Shown: positions 43,178-52,911 of the stretch, piece by piece
How positions within the stretch are numbered: position 1 is the stretch's first letter
Layout: every line of letters begins with the position of its first letter
Assembly: GCA_003599395.1 (NCBI GenBank)
Contig: QZJX01000034.1
Span: forward strand, 1-52,911
Reading direction: 5' to 3'
From: Ignavibacteriales bacterium
GTDB lineage: Bacteria; Bacteroidota; Ignavibacteria; Ignavibacteriales; Melioribacteraceae
DNA: 52,911 nucleotides
Position numbers and translations under genes: made by a program
Notes under the pieces: generated by a model
Database searches by the model: none
The model's input: only the letters and a program-made list of their open reading frames with translations
Told to the model about the DNA's origin: nothing

Positions 43178-43804
43178 TTAGTTTAATGAATTCTGAATTT
43201 CTTCTACAGCACTCTTTTGTAACAATACTAATTGATTATTAACCAAATCATAAGTTGATGCATCAGATGCTTGTAGTATATTTAATTTTGGAACGTTTCT
43301 TCCTGATAAATAAACTTTTTCACGAGATCCTGCTGTAAGTAATAAAGTTTTTTTACCATTAACATTTAACGAACTTAAAATGTTTACCAACTCTTTTGTT
43401 TTAGGTGAATCAAAATCAAAATCCTCAACTACCATTATTTGTTCAGCCTTAGCTTTGTATGAAAGAGCGGATTTTCTGGCTAATTGTAGAACTTTTTTAT
43501 TCAATTTTTGCCTGTAGTTACGTGGTCTCGGTCCAAAAATTGTTCCTCCACCGACCCATAAAGGAGATCTAGATGTGCCGGCTCTTGCTCCGCCTCTTCC
43601 TTTTTGTTTCCATGGCTTTTTACCACCGCCTCTAACTTCAGCTCTTTCTTTAGCTTTATGAGTACCTTGGCGTTGATTTGCAAGATAAGTTTTAACAGCT
43701 AAATAAATTACATGATCATTCGGCTCAATTCCGAAGATATCATCTGATAGTTCAACCTTGCTGCTTGATTTTGTACCATCTATTTTATAGACATCAACTT
43801 TCAT
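43178..43804 (-). CDS. rplD: 50S ribosomal protein L4
   Basis: A 208-aa protein whose long loop (QGTHKAKERAEVRGGGKKPW, near residues 46-65) lines the exit tunnel; in gamma-proteobacteria it also represses the S10 operon. The frame opens ten codons earlier inside rplC, but the ATG at 43804 gives the normal N-terminus (MKVDVYKIDG) and leaves a ten-base spacer after the rplC stop, so it is preferred. Confidence 0.96.
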   Translation of the reverse strand: MKVDVYKIDGTKSSSKVELSDDIFGIEPNDHVIYLAVKTYLANQRQGTHKAKERAEVRGGGKKPWKQKGRGGARAGTSRSPLWVGGGTIFGPRPRNYRQKLNKKVLQLARKSALSYKAKAEQIMVVEDFDFDSPKTKELVNILSSLNVNGKKTLLLTAGSREKVYLSGRNVPKLNILQASDASTYDLVNNQLVLLQKSAVEEIQNSLN

Positions 43805-43814
43805 TTCTTTACCA

Positions 43815-44435
43815 CTACTTATTAATTTCAACAAGTGAATTAATTGAACCTGGAACTGCTCCCTTTACAAGAATTACATTCTTTTCGGGGATTACTTTTA
43901 TAACTCTAAGATTAGATACTGTAACTTTTTCATAACCTGTTCTTCCGGCCATTCTAGTACCTTTAAAGACTCTAGAGGGATCAGAACTTGAACCAATTGA
44001 ACCGGGAGCTCTAAGTCGATCGCTTTGACCGTGAGTTGTACCACCAACACCACCGAATCCATGTCGTCTCATCACACCCTGAAATCCTTTACCTTTACTT
44101 AAACCGGAAACTTTAACTTTATCACCTTCTTGAAAGATTTCAACGTTAATCGAATCTCCAACATTAAACTCGCCATCCTTAAAATTCTTGAATTCTCTTA
44201 ATAAGCGAGGAGATTTTAATCCCAATTTATTATAAACTGCAAGTTGTGGTTTAGCGGTTCTTTTCTCTTTCTTTTCACCAAATCCCAGTTGAAGAGCTTT
44301 GTAACCATCTTTCTCGGATGATTTAACAGCATAAACCGGGCAAGGACCGGCTTCAATAACAGTTACCGGGACGGATTTTCCATCCGGTAAAAATACTGAA
44401 GTCATTCCAAGTTTTTTTCCTAACAATCCTGGCAT
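43815..44435 (-). CDS. rplC: 50S ribosomal protein L3
   Basis: A 206-aa early assembly protein that reaches toward the peptidyl transferase centre. The start [20 protein letters not shown] is typical; the extended loop contains [20 protein letters not shown] and [20 protein letters not shown]. The residue that is the methylated Gln in E. coli L3 appears as Ser here (GSIGS). In the order rpsJ-rplC-rplD. Confidence 0.97.
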   Translation of the reverse strand: MPGLLGKKLGMTSVFLPDGKSVPVTVIEAGPCPVYAVKSSEKDGYKALQLGFGEKKEKRTAKPQLAVYNKLGLKSPRLLREFKNFKDGEFNVGDSINVEIFQEGDKVKVSGLSKGKGFQGVMRRHGFGGVGGTTHGQSDRLRAPGSIGSSSDPSRVFKGTRMAGRTGYEKVTVSNLRVIKVIPEKNVILVKGAVPGSINSLVEINK

Positions 44436-44446
44436 TTTAGCAATCC

Positions 44447-44755
44447 TTATAACTTAATCTCAATATCAACACCCGCCGGAATATCTAATTTACTAAGCGA
44501 ATCGACGGTTTTGTTGTTAGAGTTATGAATATCAATTATTCTTTTGTGCGCTCTAATTTCAAATTGTTCACGAGATTTTTTATCTACGTGTGGAGATCTC
44601 AATACCGTAAAAACTGTTCTTCGGGTAGGAAGAGGAATTGGTCCTGAAACAACAGCACCCGTACTTTTAACAGTCTTAATGATCTTCTCGGTAGACTTAT
44701 CTATCAAAATATGATCATAAGATTTTAATTTTATTCTGATCTTTTGACCTGGCAC
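44447..44755 (-). CDS. rpsJ: 30S ribosomal protein S10
   Basis: A 102-aa protein of the head and a transcription antitermination factor (NusE). The chosen start is GTG at 44755: it has AAGGAG nine bases upstream and gives the family N-terminus [14 protein letters not shown]. The frame is open 14 codons further up, but that part carries the ribosome binding site and has no family similarity. It opens the S10 cluster, 82 bases after tuf, with a hairpin in between. Confidence 0.96.
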   Translation of the reverse strand: MPGQKIRIKLKSYDHILIDKSTEKIIKTVKSTGAVVSGPIPLPTRRTVFTVLRSPHVDKKSREQFEIRAHKRIIDIHNSNNKTVDSLSKLDIPAGVDIEIKL

Positions 44756-44782
44756 TTTCAATCTCTCCTTATTATTCACACA

Positions 44783-44808
44783 GAGAGAAGGTGGCAAAAC
44801 CTTCTCTC
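44783..44808 (-). other. Stem-loop between tuf and rpsJ
   Basis: GAGAGAAGGT (44783-44792) pairs perfectly with ACCTTCTCTC (44799-44808) over 10 bp, with a six-base loop. No T-run follows on the minus strand, so it is not a standard intrinsic terminator. It sits 28 bases before the rpsJ GTG, just upstream of its ribosome binding site, and may be a processing site, an mRNA-stabilising element or a leader control site. Confidence 0.55.
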
Positions 44809-44836
44809 AATAAATTTAATTTCTACAAACTATATA

Positions 44837-46045
44837 TTATTGAATTATTTTAGTAACAACGCCGGAACCAACCGTTCTACCACCTTCACGTATAGCGAAG
44901 CGGAGACCTTCTTCCATTGCGATTTCAGAAATAAGCGTAACTTTTAATTTTACGTTATCGCCAGGCATAACCATTTCGGTTCCTTCAGGTAATTCAGCAA
45001 CGCCTGTTACGTCAGTTGTTCTAAAATAGAACTGAGGTCTATATCCTTGGAAAAATGGCGTATGACGTCCACCTTCTTCTTTTGACAGGATATAAACTTC
45101 GCCTTCAAATATTGTATGAGGTGTAATTGATCCAGTTTTCGCTAAGACCATACCTCTTTCAATTTCTTTTTTATCGATACCGCGCATTAAGATACCTGCG
45201 TTATCACCAGCCATAGCAGCATCAAGTTCTTTTCTGAACATTTCAATACCTGTTACAACTGTTTTCTTGTGCATTCCTAGACCAATCAATTCAACTTCTT
45301 CTTGAATCTTTACTTGTCCTCTTTCAACTCTACCGGTGGCTACTGTACCACGACCAGTAATAGAGAAAACGTCTTCCACTGGCATCAAGAATGGTTTATC
45401 AGCGTCACGCTGCGGAATCGGAACATAACTATCTACAGCATCCATTAAATCCCAAATACATTTCAATCTCTCATCAGTATCAGGAGTACCATCATCAGTT
45501 GCAGCTTCCAAAGCCCTTAGTGCACTACCTTGAATAATCGGAATTTCATCACCCGGGAATTCATATTCTGTTAACAAATCTCTCAATTCAACTTCAACTA
45601 ATTCTAATAATTCAGGATCATCTACTAAGTCAACTTTATTCATAAATACAACAATTTTAGGAACACCAACCTGACGAGCAAGTAGAATGTGTTCTCTAGT
45701 TTGCGGCATAGGACCGTCAGTTGCAGCAACTACAAGAATCGCACCGTCCATCTGAGCAGCACCGGTGATCATGTTCTTAACGTAGTCAGCGTGACCAGGA
45801 CAGTCAACGTGAGCATAGTGTCTATTAGCTGTTGAATATTCAACGTGAGCAGTAGCAATAGTGATACCACGTTCTTTTTCTTCAGGAGCATTGTCAATAC
45901 TATCGAATGTTCTTTTTTCGGATAATCCACGTTTTGACAAAGCCATTGTGATAGCAGCAGTAAGTGTTGTCTTACCGTGGTCAACGTGACCAATAGTACC
46001 TATGTTTACGTGAGGTTTACTCCTATCAAATTTTTCTTTTGCCAT
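44837..46045 (-). CDS. tuf: Elongation factor Tu
   Basis: The 402-aa GTPase that brings aminoacyl-tRNA to the ribosome. G1 GHVDHGKTT is near residue 18, the switch I RGITI follows, G3 is DCPGHADY and G4 is NKVDLVDD; domains 2 and 3 are complete and end in [17 protein letters not shown] lies seven bases before the ATG. It follows fusA by 48 bases; only this copy is in the window. Confidence 0.98.
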   Translation of the reverse strand: MAKEKFDRSKPHVNIGTIGHVDHGKTTLTAAITMALSKRGLSEKRTFDSIDNAPEEKERGITIATAHVEYSTANRHYAHVDCPGHADYVKNMITGAAQMDGAILVVAATDGPMPQTREHILLARQVGVPKIVVFMNKVDLVDDPELLELVEVELRDLLTEYEFPGDEIPIIQGSALRALEAATDDGTPDTDERLKCIWDLMDAVDSYVPIPQRDADKPFLMPVEDVFSITGRGTVATGRVERGQVKIQEEVELIGLGMHKKTVVTGIEMFRKELDAAMAGDNAGILMRGIDKKEIERGMVLAKTGSITPHTIFEGEVYILSKEEGGRHTPFFQGYRPQFYFRTTDVTGVAELPEGTEMVMPGDNVKLKVTLISEIAMEEGLRFAIREGGRTVGSGVVTKIIQ

Positions 46046-46093
46046 CGAATTCTCCTTGTTATTTTACTTTTTATTAATGATTTCCAAATTTGT

Positions 46094-48193
46094 TTAAACT
46101 GACTCAGTTTTCTTTGAACCTGTTTTTTCTGAAATTTCATCTGCTATTGATTTTGGAACTTCAGAGTAATGTGAAAATTGCATTGTGTATATTGCTCTAC
46201 CTTGTGTCATCGATCTTAAAGTAGTTGCATACCCAAACATTTCAGCTAATGGTACTAATCCCCTAATTACTTGAGCATCTTTTCTAGATGAGAAACCTTC
46301 AATTTTTCCTCTTCTACTATTTAAATCACCCATAACATCACCCAAATATTCCTCTGGGGTTGTAACTTCAACTTTCATCATTGGTTCTAACAAAACAGGA
46401 CCGGCTTTTCTAGCCGCTTCCTTAAATGCCATTGAGCCAGCCACTTTAAATGACATTTCATCCGAATCGACATCGTGATATGAACCATCGTACAACTTAA
46501 CTTTGATGTCTACAACCGGAAATCCGGCAATAACACCATTTCTCATCGCTTCAATAATACCATTCGATACCGGTTGGATATATTCTTTCGGCACAACACC
46601 ACCAACTATCGCATTTTCAAATTCATAACCTTTACCCGGTTCGTTCGGACCAACTTCAACCCAAACGTGACCGTATTTACCTCTACCACCACTTTGTTTA
46701 ACAAACTTACCTTCTTGTTGCACGGTTTTTCTAATAGTTTCCCTGTAAGCAACTTGAGGTTTACCAACGTTTGCTTCTACTTTGAATTCTCTCTTCATTC
46801 TATCGACGAGAATTTCTAAATGAAGCTCACCCATACCGCTTATTAAAGTTTGACCTGTTTCATCATCAACTTTAACTTTGAATGTTGGATCTTCATCCGA
46901 TAATTTGGACAATGCGTCTGATAACTTATCTTGATCAGCTTTAGTTTTAGGTTCGATGGCAATTTGAATAACCGGTTCAGGAAAAACCATTTTTTCTAGA
47001 ACTATTTGATCTTTTTCGTCGCACAGAGTATCGCCAGTCTTAGTATATTTTAGACCAACTAAAGCTGCAATATCTCCAGCTCTTAAATATTCTCTATCTG
47101 TTCTTGAGTTCGCATGCATTTCTAAAATTCTGCCAACTCTTTCTTTCTTATCCGAAACTGAATTATGAACATAAGATCCAGCTTCCAATCTACCGCTATA
47201 AACTCTAATAAAAGTAACTTTTCCAACATATGGATCAGTCATAATTTTGAAAGCTAAGGCAGCAAATTTTGCTTTTTCATCAGGTGATACAATAACCTGA
47301 TCATTTTTATCAACATGATGCGCGTGAATTTCACCAACGTCTATTGGTGAAGGCAAGAACTCGACTACTGCATCAAGTAATTTTTGAACACCTTTGTTCT
47401 TAAAAGAAGAACCGCACAAAACTGGAACGATTTTATTTTGAATCGTTGCTTTTCGAAGCACCGTTCTTACTTCATCAACTGAAATTTCTTCGCCTTCTAA
47501 ATACTTTTCAAGAAGTGTATCATCAACTTCAGAAACTGCCTCAAGCATTAATGTTCGATATTTATTAGCAAGAGCTTTTAGGTCCTGTGGAATTTCTACA
47601 TCTTCAAATGTAGAACCAAAATTTTCTTCGTGATACATTCTTGCTTTCATCGAAATCAAATCTATCACACCTGCAAACAAATCACCTTCACCAATGGGTA
47701 AAGTAATAGGCACCGCATTTGCTTTTAGACGATCTTTCATCATATCGACAGCGTGATAGAAATCTGCGCCTATTCTATCCATTTTATTTACAAAAGCAAT
47801 CCTTGGAACACCATATTTATCAGCTTGTCTCCATACAGTTTCAGACTGAGGTTCAACACCACCGACAGCACAAAATAAAGCAACCGCACCATCCAAAACT
47901 CTTAATGAGCGTTCAACTTCAACCGTAAAATCAACGTGACCGGGAGTATCAATAATATTTATTTGATGATCAGCCCAATGACAAGAAGTAGCTGCACTAG
48001 TAATCGTAATACCACGCTCTTTTTCTTGTTCCATCCAATCCATAGTAGCAGCGCCATCATGAACTTCACCCATTCTGTGAAGTCTACCGGTATAGAATAA
48101 AATTCTTTCAGTGGTTGTAGTCTTACCGGCATCGATATGCGCCATGATACCGATGTTTCTTAATTTTGTTATATCTACTCTTTTCTCTGCCAT
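46094..48193 (-). CDS. fusA: Elongation factor G
   Basis: The 699-aa translocation GTPase. G1 AHIDAGKTT is at residues 17-25, followed by [18 protein letters not shown] (switch I), DTPGHVDF and NKMDRIG. Domains III-V follow, with the domain IV tip around GGVVPKEYI. The length fits canonical EF-G1 rather than the shorter EF-G2 or the ribosome-release paralogue. In the str operon order rpsL-rpsG-fusA-tuf. Confidence 0.98.
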   Translation of the reverse strand: MAEKRVDITKLRNIGIMAHIDAGKTTTTERILFYTGRLHRMGEVHDGAATMDWMEQEKERGITITSAATSCHWADHQINIIDTPGHVDFTVEVERSLRVLDGAVALFCAVGGVEPQSETVWRQADKYGVPRIAFVNKMDRIGADFYHAVDMMKDRLKANAVPITLPIGEGDLFAGVIDLISMKARMYHEENFGSTFEDVEIPQDLKALANKYRTLMLEAVSEVDDTLLEKYLEGEEISVDEVRTVLRKATIQNKIVPVLCGSSFKNKGVQKLLDAVVEFLPSPIDVGEIHAHHVDKNDQVIVSPDEKAKFAALAFKIMTDPYVGKVTFIRVYSGRLEAGSYVHNSVSDKKERVGRILEMHANSRTDREYLRAGDIAALVGLKYTKTGDTLCDEKDQIVLEKMVFPEPVIQIAIEPKTKADQDKLSDALSKLSDEDPTFKVKVDDETGQTLISGMGELHLEILVDRMKREFKVEANVGKPQVAYRETIRKTVQQEGKFVKQSGGRGKYGHVWVEVGPNEPGKGYEFENAIVGGVVPKEYIQPVSNGIIEAMRNGVIAGFPVVDIKVKLYDGSYHDVDSDEMSFKVAGSMAFKEAARKAGPVLLEPMMKVEVTTPEEYLGDVMGDLNSRRGKIEGFSSRKDAQVIRGLVPLAEMFGYATTLRSMTQGRAIYTMQFSHYSEVPKSIADEISEKTGSKKTESV

Positions 48194-48218
48194 TTAAAAC
48201 TTAATTACCTTTCTACGA

Positions 48219-48686
48219 TTACCACTTAAAGTGAGCGAATGCTTTATTCGCCTCTGCCATTCTGTGTGTATCTTCTTTTTTCTTAACTGCTGAACCTTCA
48301 CCTTGAGATGCTGCAATTAGTTCCGCAGCTAACTTTAAGGCCATTGATTTATCTTTTCTATCTCTTGAGTAATTTCTAATCCATCTCATTGCGAGCGAAG
48401 TTCTTCTTTGAGGTCTAACTTCCATAGGTACTTGATAGGTTGCACCACCAACTCTACGGCTTCTTACTTCTACCATTGGGGCAACATTTTGAATTGCCTT
48501 TTGAAAAACTTCTAACGCTGGTTTTTTAGTTTTTTGTTCAATGATCTCAAAACTATCGTAGATCATATTTCTAGTTACAGATTTTTTACCGTCCAACATC
48601 ATGTAATTAATAAACTTTGAAACCAAAACGTCATTAAATTTTGGATCAGGTTTTACAAATCTTTTTTCTGCTCTTCTTTTTCTCAT
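48219..48686 (-). CDS. rpsG: 30S ribosomal protein S7
   Basis: A 155-aa primary assembly protein of the head domain; in E. coli it represses the str operon by binding its m[23 protein letters not shown] and [20 protein letters not shown] are diagnostic. Eight bases after rpsL. Confidence 0.98.
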   Translation of the reverse strand: MRKRRAEKRFVKPDPKFNDVLVSKFINYMMLDGKKSVTRNMIYDSFEIIEQKTKKPALEVFQKAIQNVAPMVEVRSRRVGGATYQVPMEVRPQRRTSLAMRWIRNYSRDRKDKSMALKLAAELIAASQGEGSAVKKKEDTHRMAEANKAFAHFKW

Positions 48687-48694
48687 AGTTCAAC

Positions 48695-49072
48695 TTATTT
48701 TGCTTTAGGTTTTTTTGTGCCGTACTTAGAACGACCTTGTTTTCTTTCTTCCACACCACTGGTATCTAACGTACCACGTAAAATATGATAACGAACACCA
48801 GGTAAATCTTTTACTCTTCCGCCTCTAATCAAAACGATTGAGTGTTCTTGAAGATTATGACCTTCACCCGGAATGTAAGCTGTAACTTCAATTTGGTTTG
48901 TTAATCTAACTCTGGCAACTTTACGTAAAGCCGAATTAGGTTTTTTGGGAGTAGTAGTATAAACTCTGGTGCAAACACCTCTTTTTTGCGGACAATTCTG
49001 CAAAGCTGGTGCTTTACTTTTCACCTTAATTTCTTTTCTTCCCTTCCTAATCAACTGACTTATTGTCGGCAC
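48695..49072 (-). CDS. rpsL: 30S ribosomal protein S12
   Basis: A 125-aa protein of the decoding centre. The loops [12 protein letters not shown] and [11 protein letters not shown] carry the lysines whose change gives streptomycin resistance, both in the wild-type state. The start is GTG with GGAGG eight bases upstream. A promoter-like sequence lies between this gene and rpoC. Confidence 0.98.
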   Translation of the reverse strand: MPTISQLIRKGRKEIKVKSKAPALQNCPQKRGVCTRVYTTTPKKPNSALRKVARVRLTNQIEVTAYIPGEGHNLQEHSIVLIRGGRVKDLPGVRYHILRGTLDTSGVEERKQGRSKYGTKKPKAK

Positions 49073-49121
49073 TTATTTTCCTCCAAAATTTTAAATCATT
49101 TCCCATAGAAAACAGACTCAA

Positions 49122-49150
49122 AATTTACCATTATTTTATTTTATTGTCAA
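49122..49150 (-). promoter_or_regulatory. Candidate promoter of the str/S10/spc gene block
   Basis: On the minus strand, TTGACA (49150-49145) is followed after exactly 17 bases by TAAATT (49127-49122), close to a sigma-70 pattern, with TTTG directly after. It lies in the 108-base rpoC-rpsL gap and would give a leader of about 45 bases to the rpsL GTG. Seen by eye only; AT-rich DNA can give such matches by chance. Confidence 0.5.
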
Positions 49151-49180
49151 TATTGTCCAATTAAATTTAAGATTGAAAAT

Positions 49181-52100
49181 CTATGATTTCTGCTTAGATT
49201 CCTCAACTTTTTCCATAGCTTCTTCTGCAACTGCTATTTCTGGCTCATCACCCACTACAAGAATCTTTTTATACTTCTTCAAGCCGGTTCCAGCCGGAAT
49301 AAGATGGCCCATAACAACATTTTCTTTTAAACCAATTAGTGTATCTTCTTTTGCTGCTGTTGCTGCATTGGTTAATACTTTTGTTGTCTCTTGGAAAGAT
49401 GCCGCTGATATCCAACTCTCGGTTGATAACGCTGCTTGCGTGATACCAAGAAGGATATTATCAAATGTTGCAGGATCAGCATCTCTTACTTCTAGGAGAT
49501 TCTTATCTTTCTTTTTAAGATCAGCATTAATTTCACGGGCTTTGGACTTAGTTATTAATTGACCCAATTTTAATTTGGAATCACCCGGATCAACTATATA
49601 AACCAGGTTCTTAATTTCTTCGTTTTCTTCACCAAACTTGACTCTATCGACTAAATCTTCATCGATGAATTTCGTATCGCCCGAAGAAATAACTCGTAAT
49701 TTTTGAAGCATTTGTTTAACTATTACTTCAATATGTTTATCATTTATCTTAACACCCTGTAATCTGTAAACATCTTGAATTTCGTTTACAAGGTATTCCT
49801 GAACTGCGTTTGTTCCTTTAATTTTCAAAATATCATGTGGGTCTATTGGTCCATCGGTAATTTTTTCACCGGCAGGTATTTCGTCACCTTCTTGAACGAG
49901 AATATGTTTTCCGTAAGGAACGTTATATACTTTTTGAATAGATCCGTCAAGTGATTCAATTATGATTTCTCTTGAACCTTTTTTTCTGACTCCAAATTTA
50001 ACTACACCTTCAATTTCAGAGACAACTGCTGGTTCGTGAGGACTTCTAGCTTCAAATAATTCGGTTACTCTAGGCAAACCGCCTGTTATATCTCGAGTTT
50101 TTGAAGCAGATTTTGAAATCTTTGCCAAGATTGTGCCTGCTTGAACTTTCTCACCTTCATCAACTGAGAGATAGGCTTTTGTTGGTAAGTTAAATACTTT
50201 TTGCTCACCATCTTCGGTAGTAATTACAATACTTGGTGTAAGCGTTTTATCTTTCGATTCAATTACAACTTTTTGAACGTGACCGGTTTGTTCATCGGCT
50301 ACTTGTTGAATTGTTGAGTTATCAATTAAATCAACAAAACTAACTGTACCTGCTGAATCTGTTAAGATTAAGGAGTTGTATGGATCGTGATTATAAAGAG
50401 GCTGACCTTTTTTTATTTTTGCGCCATCTTCCACCATTAATTCAGCACCATAAGGAATATCAAATTTCTTTATTTGTCTAAGATCTTCATCGAAAATACC
50501 AATTGAACCTCGACGACCTATCACAACTTTTACTTTACCGAAGAAATCTGTTTTTTCTGCAAAATTGACTCTATCGAATTTTACTACACCGTCAACTGTA
50601 GCTTCAACTTGTGATTGTGAAGCAATACGAGATGAAGTTCCACCTAAGTGGAATGTTCTAAGTGTCAACTGTGTACCGGGTTCGCCGATTGATTGAGCAG
50701 CAATTATTCCAACCGCTTCACCAATTTCAACCAAATGACCGGTTGTTAAGTTACGTCCATAACATTTAGCACAAACACCGCGTTTTGATTCACAAGTAAG
50801 TACTGTCCTAATATAAACCGAGTCAATGTTCGCTTCGTCAATAAGTTCGGCTTTTTCTTCTTCTATAACTTCGCCTGCTTCGACAATTAATTCATCTGTT
50901 CTTGGATCATAAATGTCTTCTTGAGCAACACGACCAGTTATTCTTTCAGCCAATGGTTCTCTTTCAAGTTCAACATCTTTAAGTGCAGAAATGTAAACAC
51001 CTCTAATCGTTCCGCAATCAATTTCTGATACGATGACATCTTGAGCAACGTCGCATAACCTTCTAGTTAAATATCCCGCATCTGCTGTTTTTAATGCCGT
51101 ATCTGCAAGACCTTTACGAGCACCGTGTGTGGAAATGAAGTATTCTAGTACTGATAAACCTTCTTTAAAGTTAGCAACAATCGGGTTTTCAATAATTTCA
51201 CCTGATTGACCTGTTAAACTTTTTTGTGGTTTCATCATTAGACCACGCATACCAGCTAACTGTCTAACCTGTTCTTGTGAACCTCTCGCACCGGAATCAA
51301 CCATCATGTGTACTGAGTTGAATCCACCTTGATCAGTTTTAATTTTATCCATCAAAGACTTTGCAACGTTATTCGTTGTGTGTGTCCAAACGTCTATGAT
51401 CTTGTTATATCTTTCGGCATCAGTAATCAAACCTTGTTCGTGTTCATTTAAAATCTGACTTACTTTTTCATTCGAATCTTTAATAAGTTTTTCTTTTTCT
51501 TCAGGGATGATCATATCACTATAGCTAATTGAAATTCCAGCTGCGGTTGAATATCTATAACCTAAATCCTTTAGATCATCCAAGAACTTTGCAGTTTTTT
51601 CATTGCCGAGTTTTATAAACATCTTGTAAATGAATCCGCTGAAGATTTTCTTAACAAGTAATTCATTAAAGAAACCCATTCCTTCCGGAACGATTTGATT
51701 AAATATTACTCGGCCAACAGTTGTTTCAATAAATTGTCCTTCAACTCTAACCTTAATTTTTGCATGAAGTTCAACAACTTTAGAGTTATATGCAATCATA
51801 ACTTCTTCAAAATTGCTAAACACCATTCCTTCACCTTGACCACCGGTTTTAGTTTTAGTTAAATAATAGCAACCTAAAACTATATCTTGTGTAGGAACAA
51901 CAATAGGAGCACCGTTTTGTGGAGAAAGAATATTGTGACTTGAAAGCATTAATAGTCCTGCTTCAAGTTGGGCTTCATAAGAAAGCGGAACGTGAACAGC
52001 CATCTGATCACCGTCAAAATCCGCATTGAATGCTGTACAAACCATTGGATGAAGCTGAATTGCTTTCCCATCAATAAGTATCGGCTGGAATGCCTGTATA

Positions 52101-52911
52101 CCCAAGCGGTGCAATGTTGGTGCACGGTTAAGCATGACCGGATGACCATCAATTAATTTTTCAAGAATATCCCAAATAACCGGATCTTTTCTATCGACTG
52201 CTTTTCGTGAACTCTTAACGGTTTTGAAATGACCTCTTTCAATCAACTTACGAATGATAAATGGTTTGAATAATTCAACCGCCATATCTTTCGGAAGACC
52301 GCATTGATGTAGTTTTAATTCTGGTCCGACAACAATTACAGAACGACCGGAATAATCAACACGTTTACCCAAAAGGTTTTGACGGAAGCGGCCTTGCTTA
52401 CCTTTAAGCATATCGCTTAATGATTTCAAAGGTCTGTTTCCATCACTTCTGACCGCGCTTGTTCTTCTAGAGTTATCAAACAATGCATCAACTGATTCTT
52501 GAAGCATTCTCTTTTCATTTCGAAGAATGACTTCAGGAGCTTTAATATCTATTAACCTTTTTAATCTATTGTTACGAATAATTACTCTTCTGTAAAGATC
52601 ATTTAAGTCAGAAGTGGCAAAACGCCCACCTTCAAGAGGAACGAGCGGTCTAAGTTCAGGAGGAATAACCGGAACTACACTTTGTACCATCCATTCCGGT
52701 CTATTAGGAACTTTACCTTCTCTTTCTCTAAAAGCTTCTAATACTCGTAATCTTTTTAGAAGATCATTTCTTTTTTGCTGTGAAGTCTCTTCTTTCAATT
52801 GCGCTTTCAATTCGAGGAATGTTGTTTCGATGTCTGTAGATTTCAAGAGAACTTTTACAGCATCTCCGCCAATTTTAGCAATGAATTTTTTGGGATCGTT
52901 ATCTTCCAATG
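49181..52911 (-). CDS. rpoC: RNA polymerase beta' subunit, C-terminal 1240 residues
   Basis: The catalytic subunit of RNA polymerase, cut at the right edge of the window: its N-terminal zinc ribbon and about 150-200 residues are missing. The visible part holds the bridge to the active site [12 protein letters not shown] (Mg-binding aspartates), the lid/rudder region [20 protein letters not shown], the trigger loop region, the second zinc site with [15 protein letters not shown], and the C-terminal domains with the [17 protein letters not shown] stretch. It is a continuous single frame. It is separated from rpsL by 108 bases without a clear terminator. The internal Met near the window edge is not the true start. 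Confidence 0.97.
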   Translation of the reverse strand, partial: LEDNDPKKFIAKIGGDAVKVLLKSTDIETTFLELKAQLKEETSQQKRNDLLKRLRVLEAFREREGKVPNRPEWMVQSVVPVIPPELRPLVPLEGGRFATSDLNDLYRRVIIRNNRLKRLIDIKAPEVILRNEKRMLQESVDALFDNSRRTSAVRSDGNRPLKSLSDMLKGKQGRFRQNLLGKRVDYSGRSVIVVGPELKLHQCGLPKDMAVELFKPFIIRKLIERGHFKTVKSSRKAVDRKDPVIWDILEKLIDGHPVMLNRAPTLHRLGIQAFQPILIDGKAIQLHPMVCTAFNADFDGDQMAVHVPLSYEAQLEAGLLMLSSHNILSPQNGAPIVVPTQDIVLGCYYLTKTKTGGQGEGMVFSNFEEVMIAYNSKVVELHAKIKVRVEGQFIETTVGRVIFNQIVPEGMGFFNELLVKKIFSGFIYKMFIKLGNEKTAKFLDDLKDLGYRYSTAAGISISYSDMIIPEEKEKLIKDSNEKVSQILNEHEQGLITDAERYNKIIDVWTHTTNNVAKSLMDKIKTDQGGFNSVHMMVDSGARGSQEQVRQLAGMRGLMMKPQKSLTGQSGEIIENPIVANFKEGLSVLEYFISTHGARKGLADTALKTADAGYLTRRLCDVAQDVIVSEIDCGTIRGVYISALKDVELEREPLAERITGRVAQEDIYDPRTDELIVEAGEVIEEEKAELIDEANIDSVYIRTVLTCESKRGVCAKCYGRNLTTGHLVEIGEAVGIIAAQSIGEPGTQLTLRTFHLGGTSSRIASQSQVEATVDGVVKFDRVNFAEKTDFFGKVKVVIGRRGSIGIFDEDLRQIKKFDIPYGAELMVEDGAKIKKGQPLYNHDPYNSLILTDSAGTVSFVDLIDNSTIQQVADEQTGHVQKVVIESKDKTLTPSIVITTEDGEQKVFNLPTKAYLSVDEGEKVQAGTILAKISKSASKTRDITGGLPRVTELFEARSPHEPAVVSEIEGVVKFGVRKKGSREIIIESLDGSIQKVYNVPYGKHILVQEGDEIPAGEKITDGPIDPHDILKIKGTNAVQEYLVNEIQDVYRLQGVKINDKHIEVIVKQMLQKLRVISSGDTKFIDEDLVDRVKFGEENEEIKNLVYIVDPGDSKLKLGQLITKSKAREINADLKKKDKNLLEVRDADPATFDNILLGITQAALSTESWISAASFQETTKVLTNAATAAKEDTLIGLKENVVMGHLIPAGTGLKKYKKILVVGDEPEIAVAEEAMEKVEESKQKS

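Noticed and set aside
43805-43834. L4 start inside rplC
   Set aside because: The normal L4 N-terminus begins at the ATG 43804; the upstream codons are only an open frame through the end of rplC.
44756-44797. Extra N-terminal 14 residues on S10
   Set aside because: They overlap the AAGGAG site and match no S10 family member; the GTG start explains the gene better.
1-52911. CRISPR arrays, insertion sequences, prophage or integrase genes
   Set aside because: No spaced direct repeats, transposase, integrase or phage genes were found; the gene content and composition are uniform.

Overview
The window looks like a piece of chromosome from an AT-rich member of the Bacteroidota/Ignavibacteriota (FCB) side of the bacterial tree. 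The points behind this are inference. They are a short RpoD-type primary-like sigma factor of 284 aa, a Bacteroidota-style promoter (TTG-N20-TACTTTCG) before lysW, lysine synthesis through the LysW carrier, an actinobacterial-style one-chain 2-oxoglutarate dehydrogenase, and lipoprotein foldases. Ignavibacteria is my best guess at class level. Only two genes, the 2-oxoglutarate dehydrogenase and a DedA-type membrane protein, lie on the + strand. There are no mobile elements, CRISPR arrays or rRNA genes, and no gene-free stretch above 300 bases.

Left part (1-6774): the start of lysX, a homocitrate synthase and lysW form a lysine (alpha-aminoadipate) operon read leftwards. Next come an iron alcohol dehydrogenase and, divergently, a fused E2-E1 2-oxoglutarate dehydrogenase that ends at a strong two-way terminator.

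Middle (6815-29764): a leftward chain metG - orphan DNA methyltransferase - three periplasmic foldase-type genes - MoxR ATPase - M23 peptidase, fed by envelope and protein-quality functions. Then come a SlyD-like isomerase, a long-chain acyl-CoA synthetase, DedA, transketolase with a small unknown gene, and fumarase. The most unusual block runs GAF/degenerate-GGDEF protein - phosphopentomutase (deoB) - 63-aa unknown - PIN domain protein - two tandem EutN/CcmL microcompartment vertex proteins - sigma factor - NlpC/P60 lipoprotein. Two pentamer-type shell genes directly behind a phosphopentomutase and a PIN gene, with no hexamer shell gene in view, suggest a detached part of a sugar-phosphate-type bacterial microcompartment.

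Right part (29828-52911): one almost gap-free leftward ribosomal block, rpoC (5' end cut by the window) - rpsL - rpsG - fusA - tuf - S10 cluster - spc cluster - secY - map - infA - rpmJ - rpsM - rpsK - rpsD - rpoA - rplQ, closed by an intrinsic terminator just before ysxC. A tRNA-Gln(UUG) gene sits inside it between rpsE and rplR, and adk is missing between secY and map. Many start codons, even in ribosomal protein genes, are TTG or GTG supported by good Shine-Dalgarno sequences, and several start sites were moved here on that basis.
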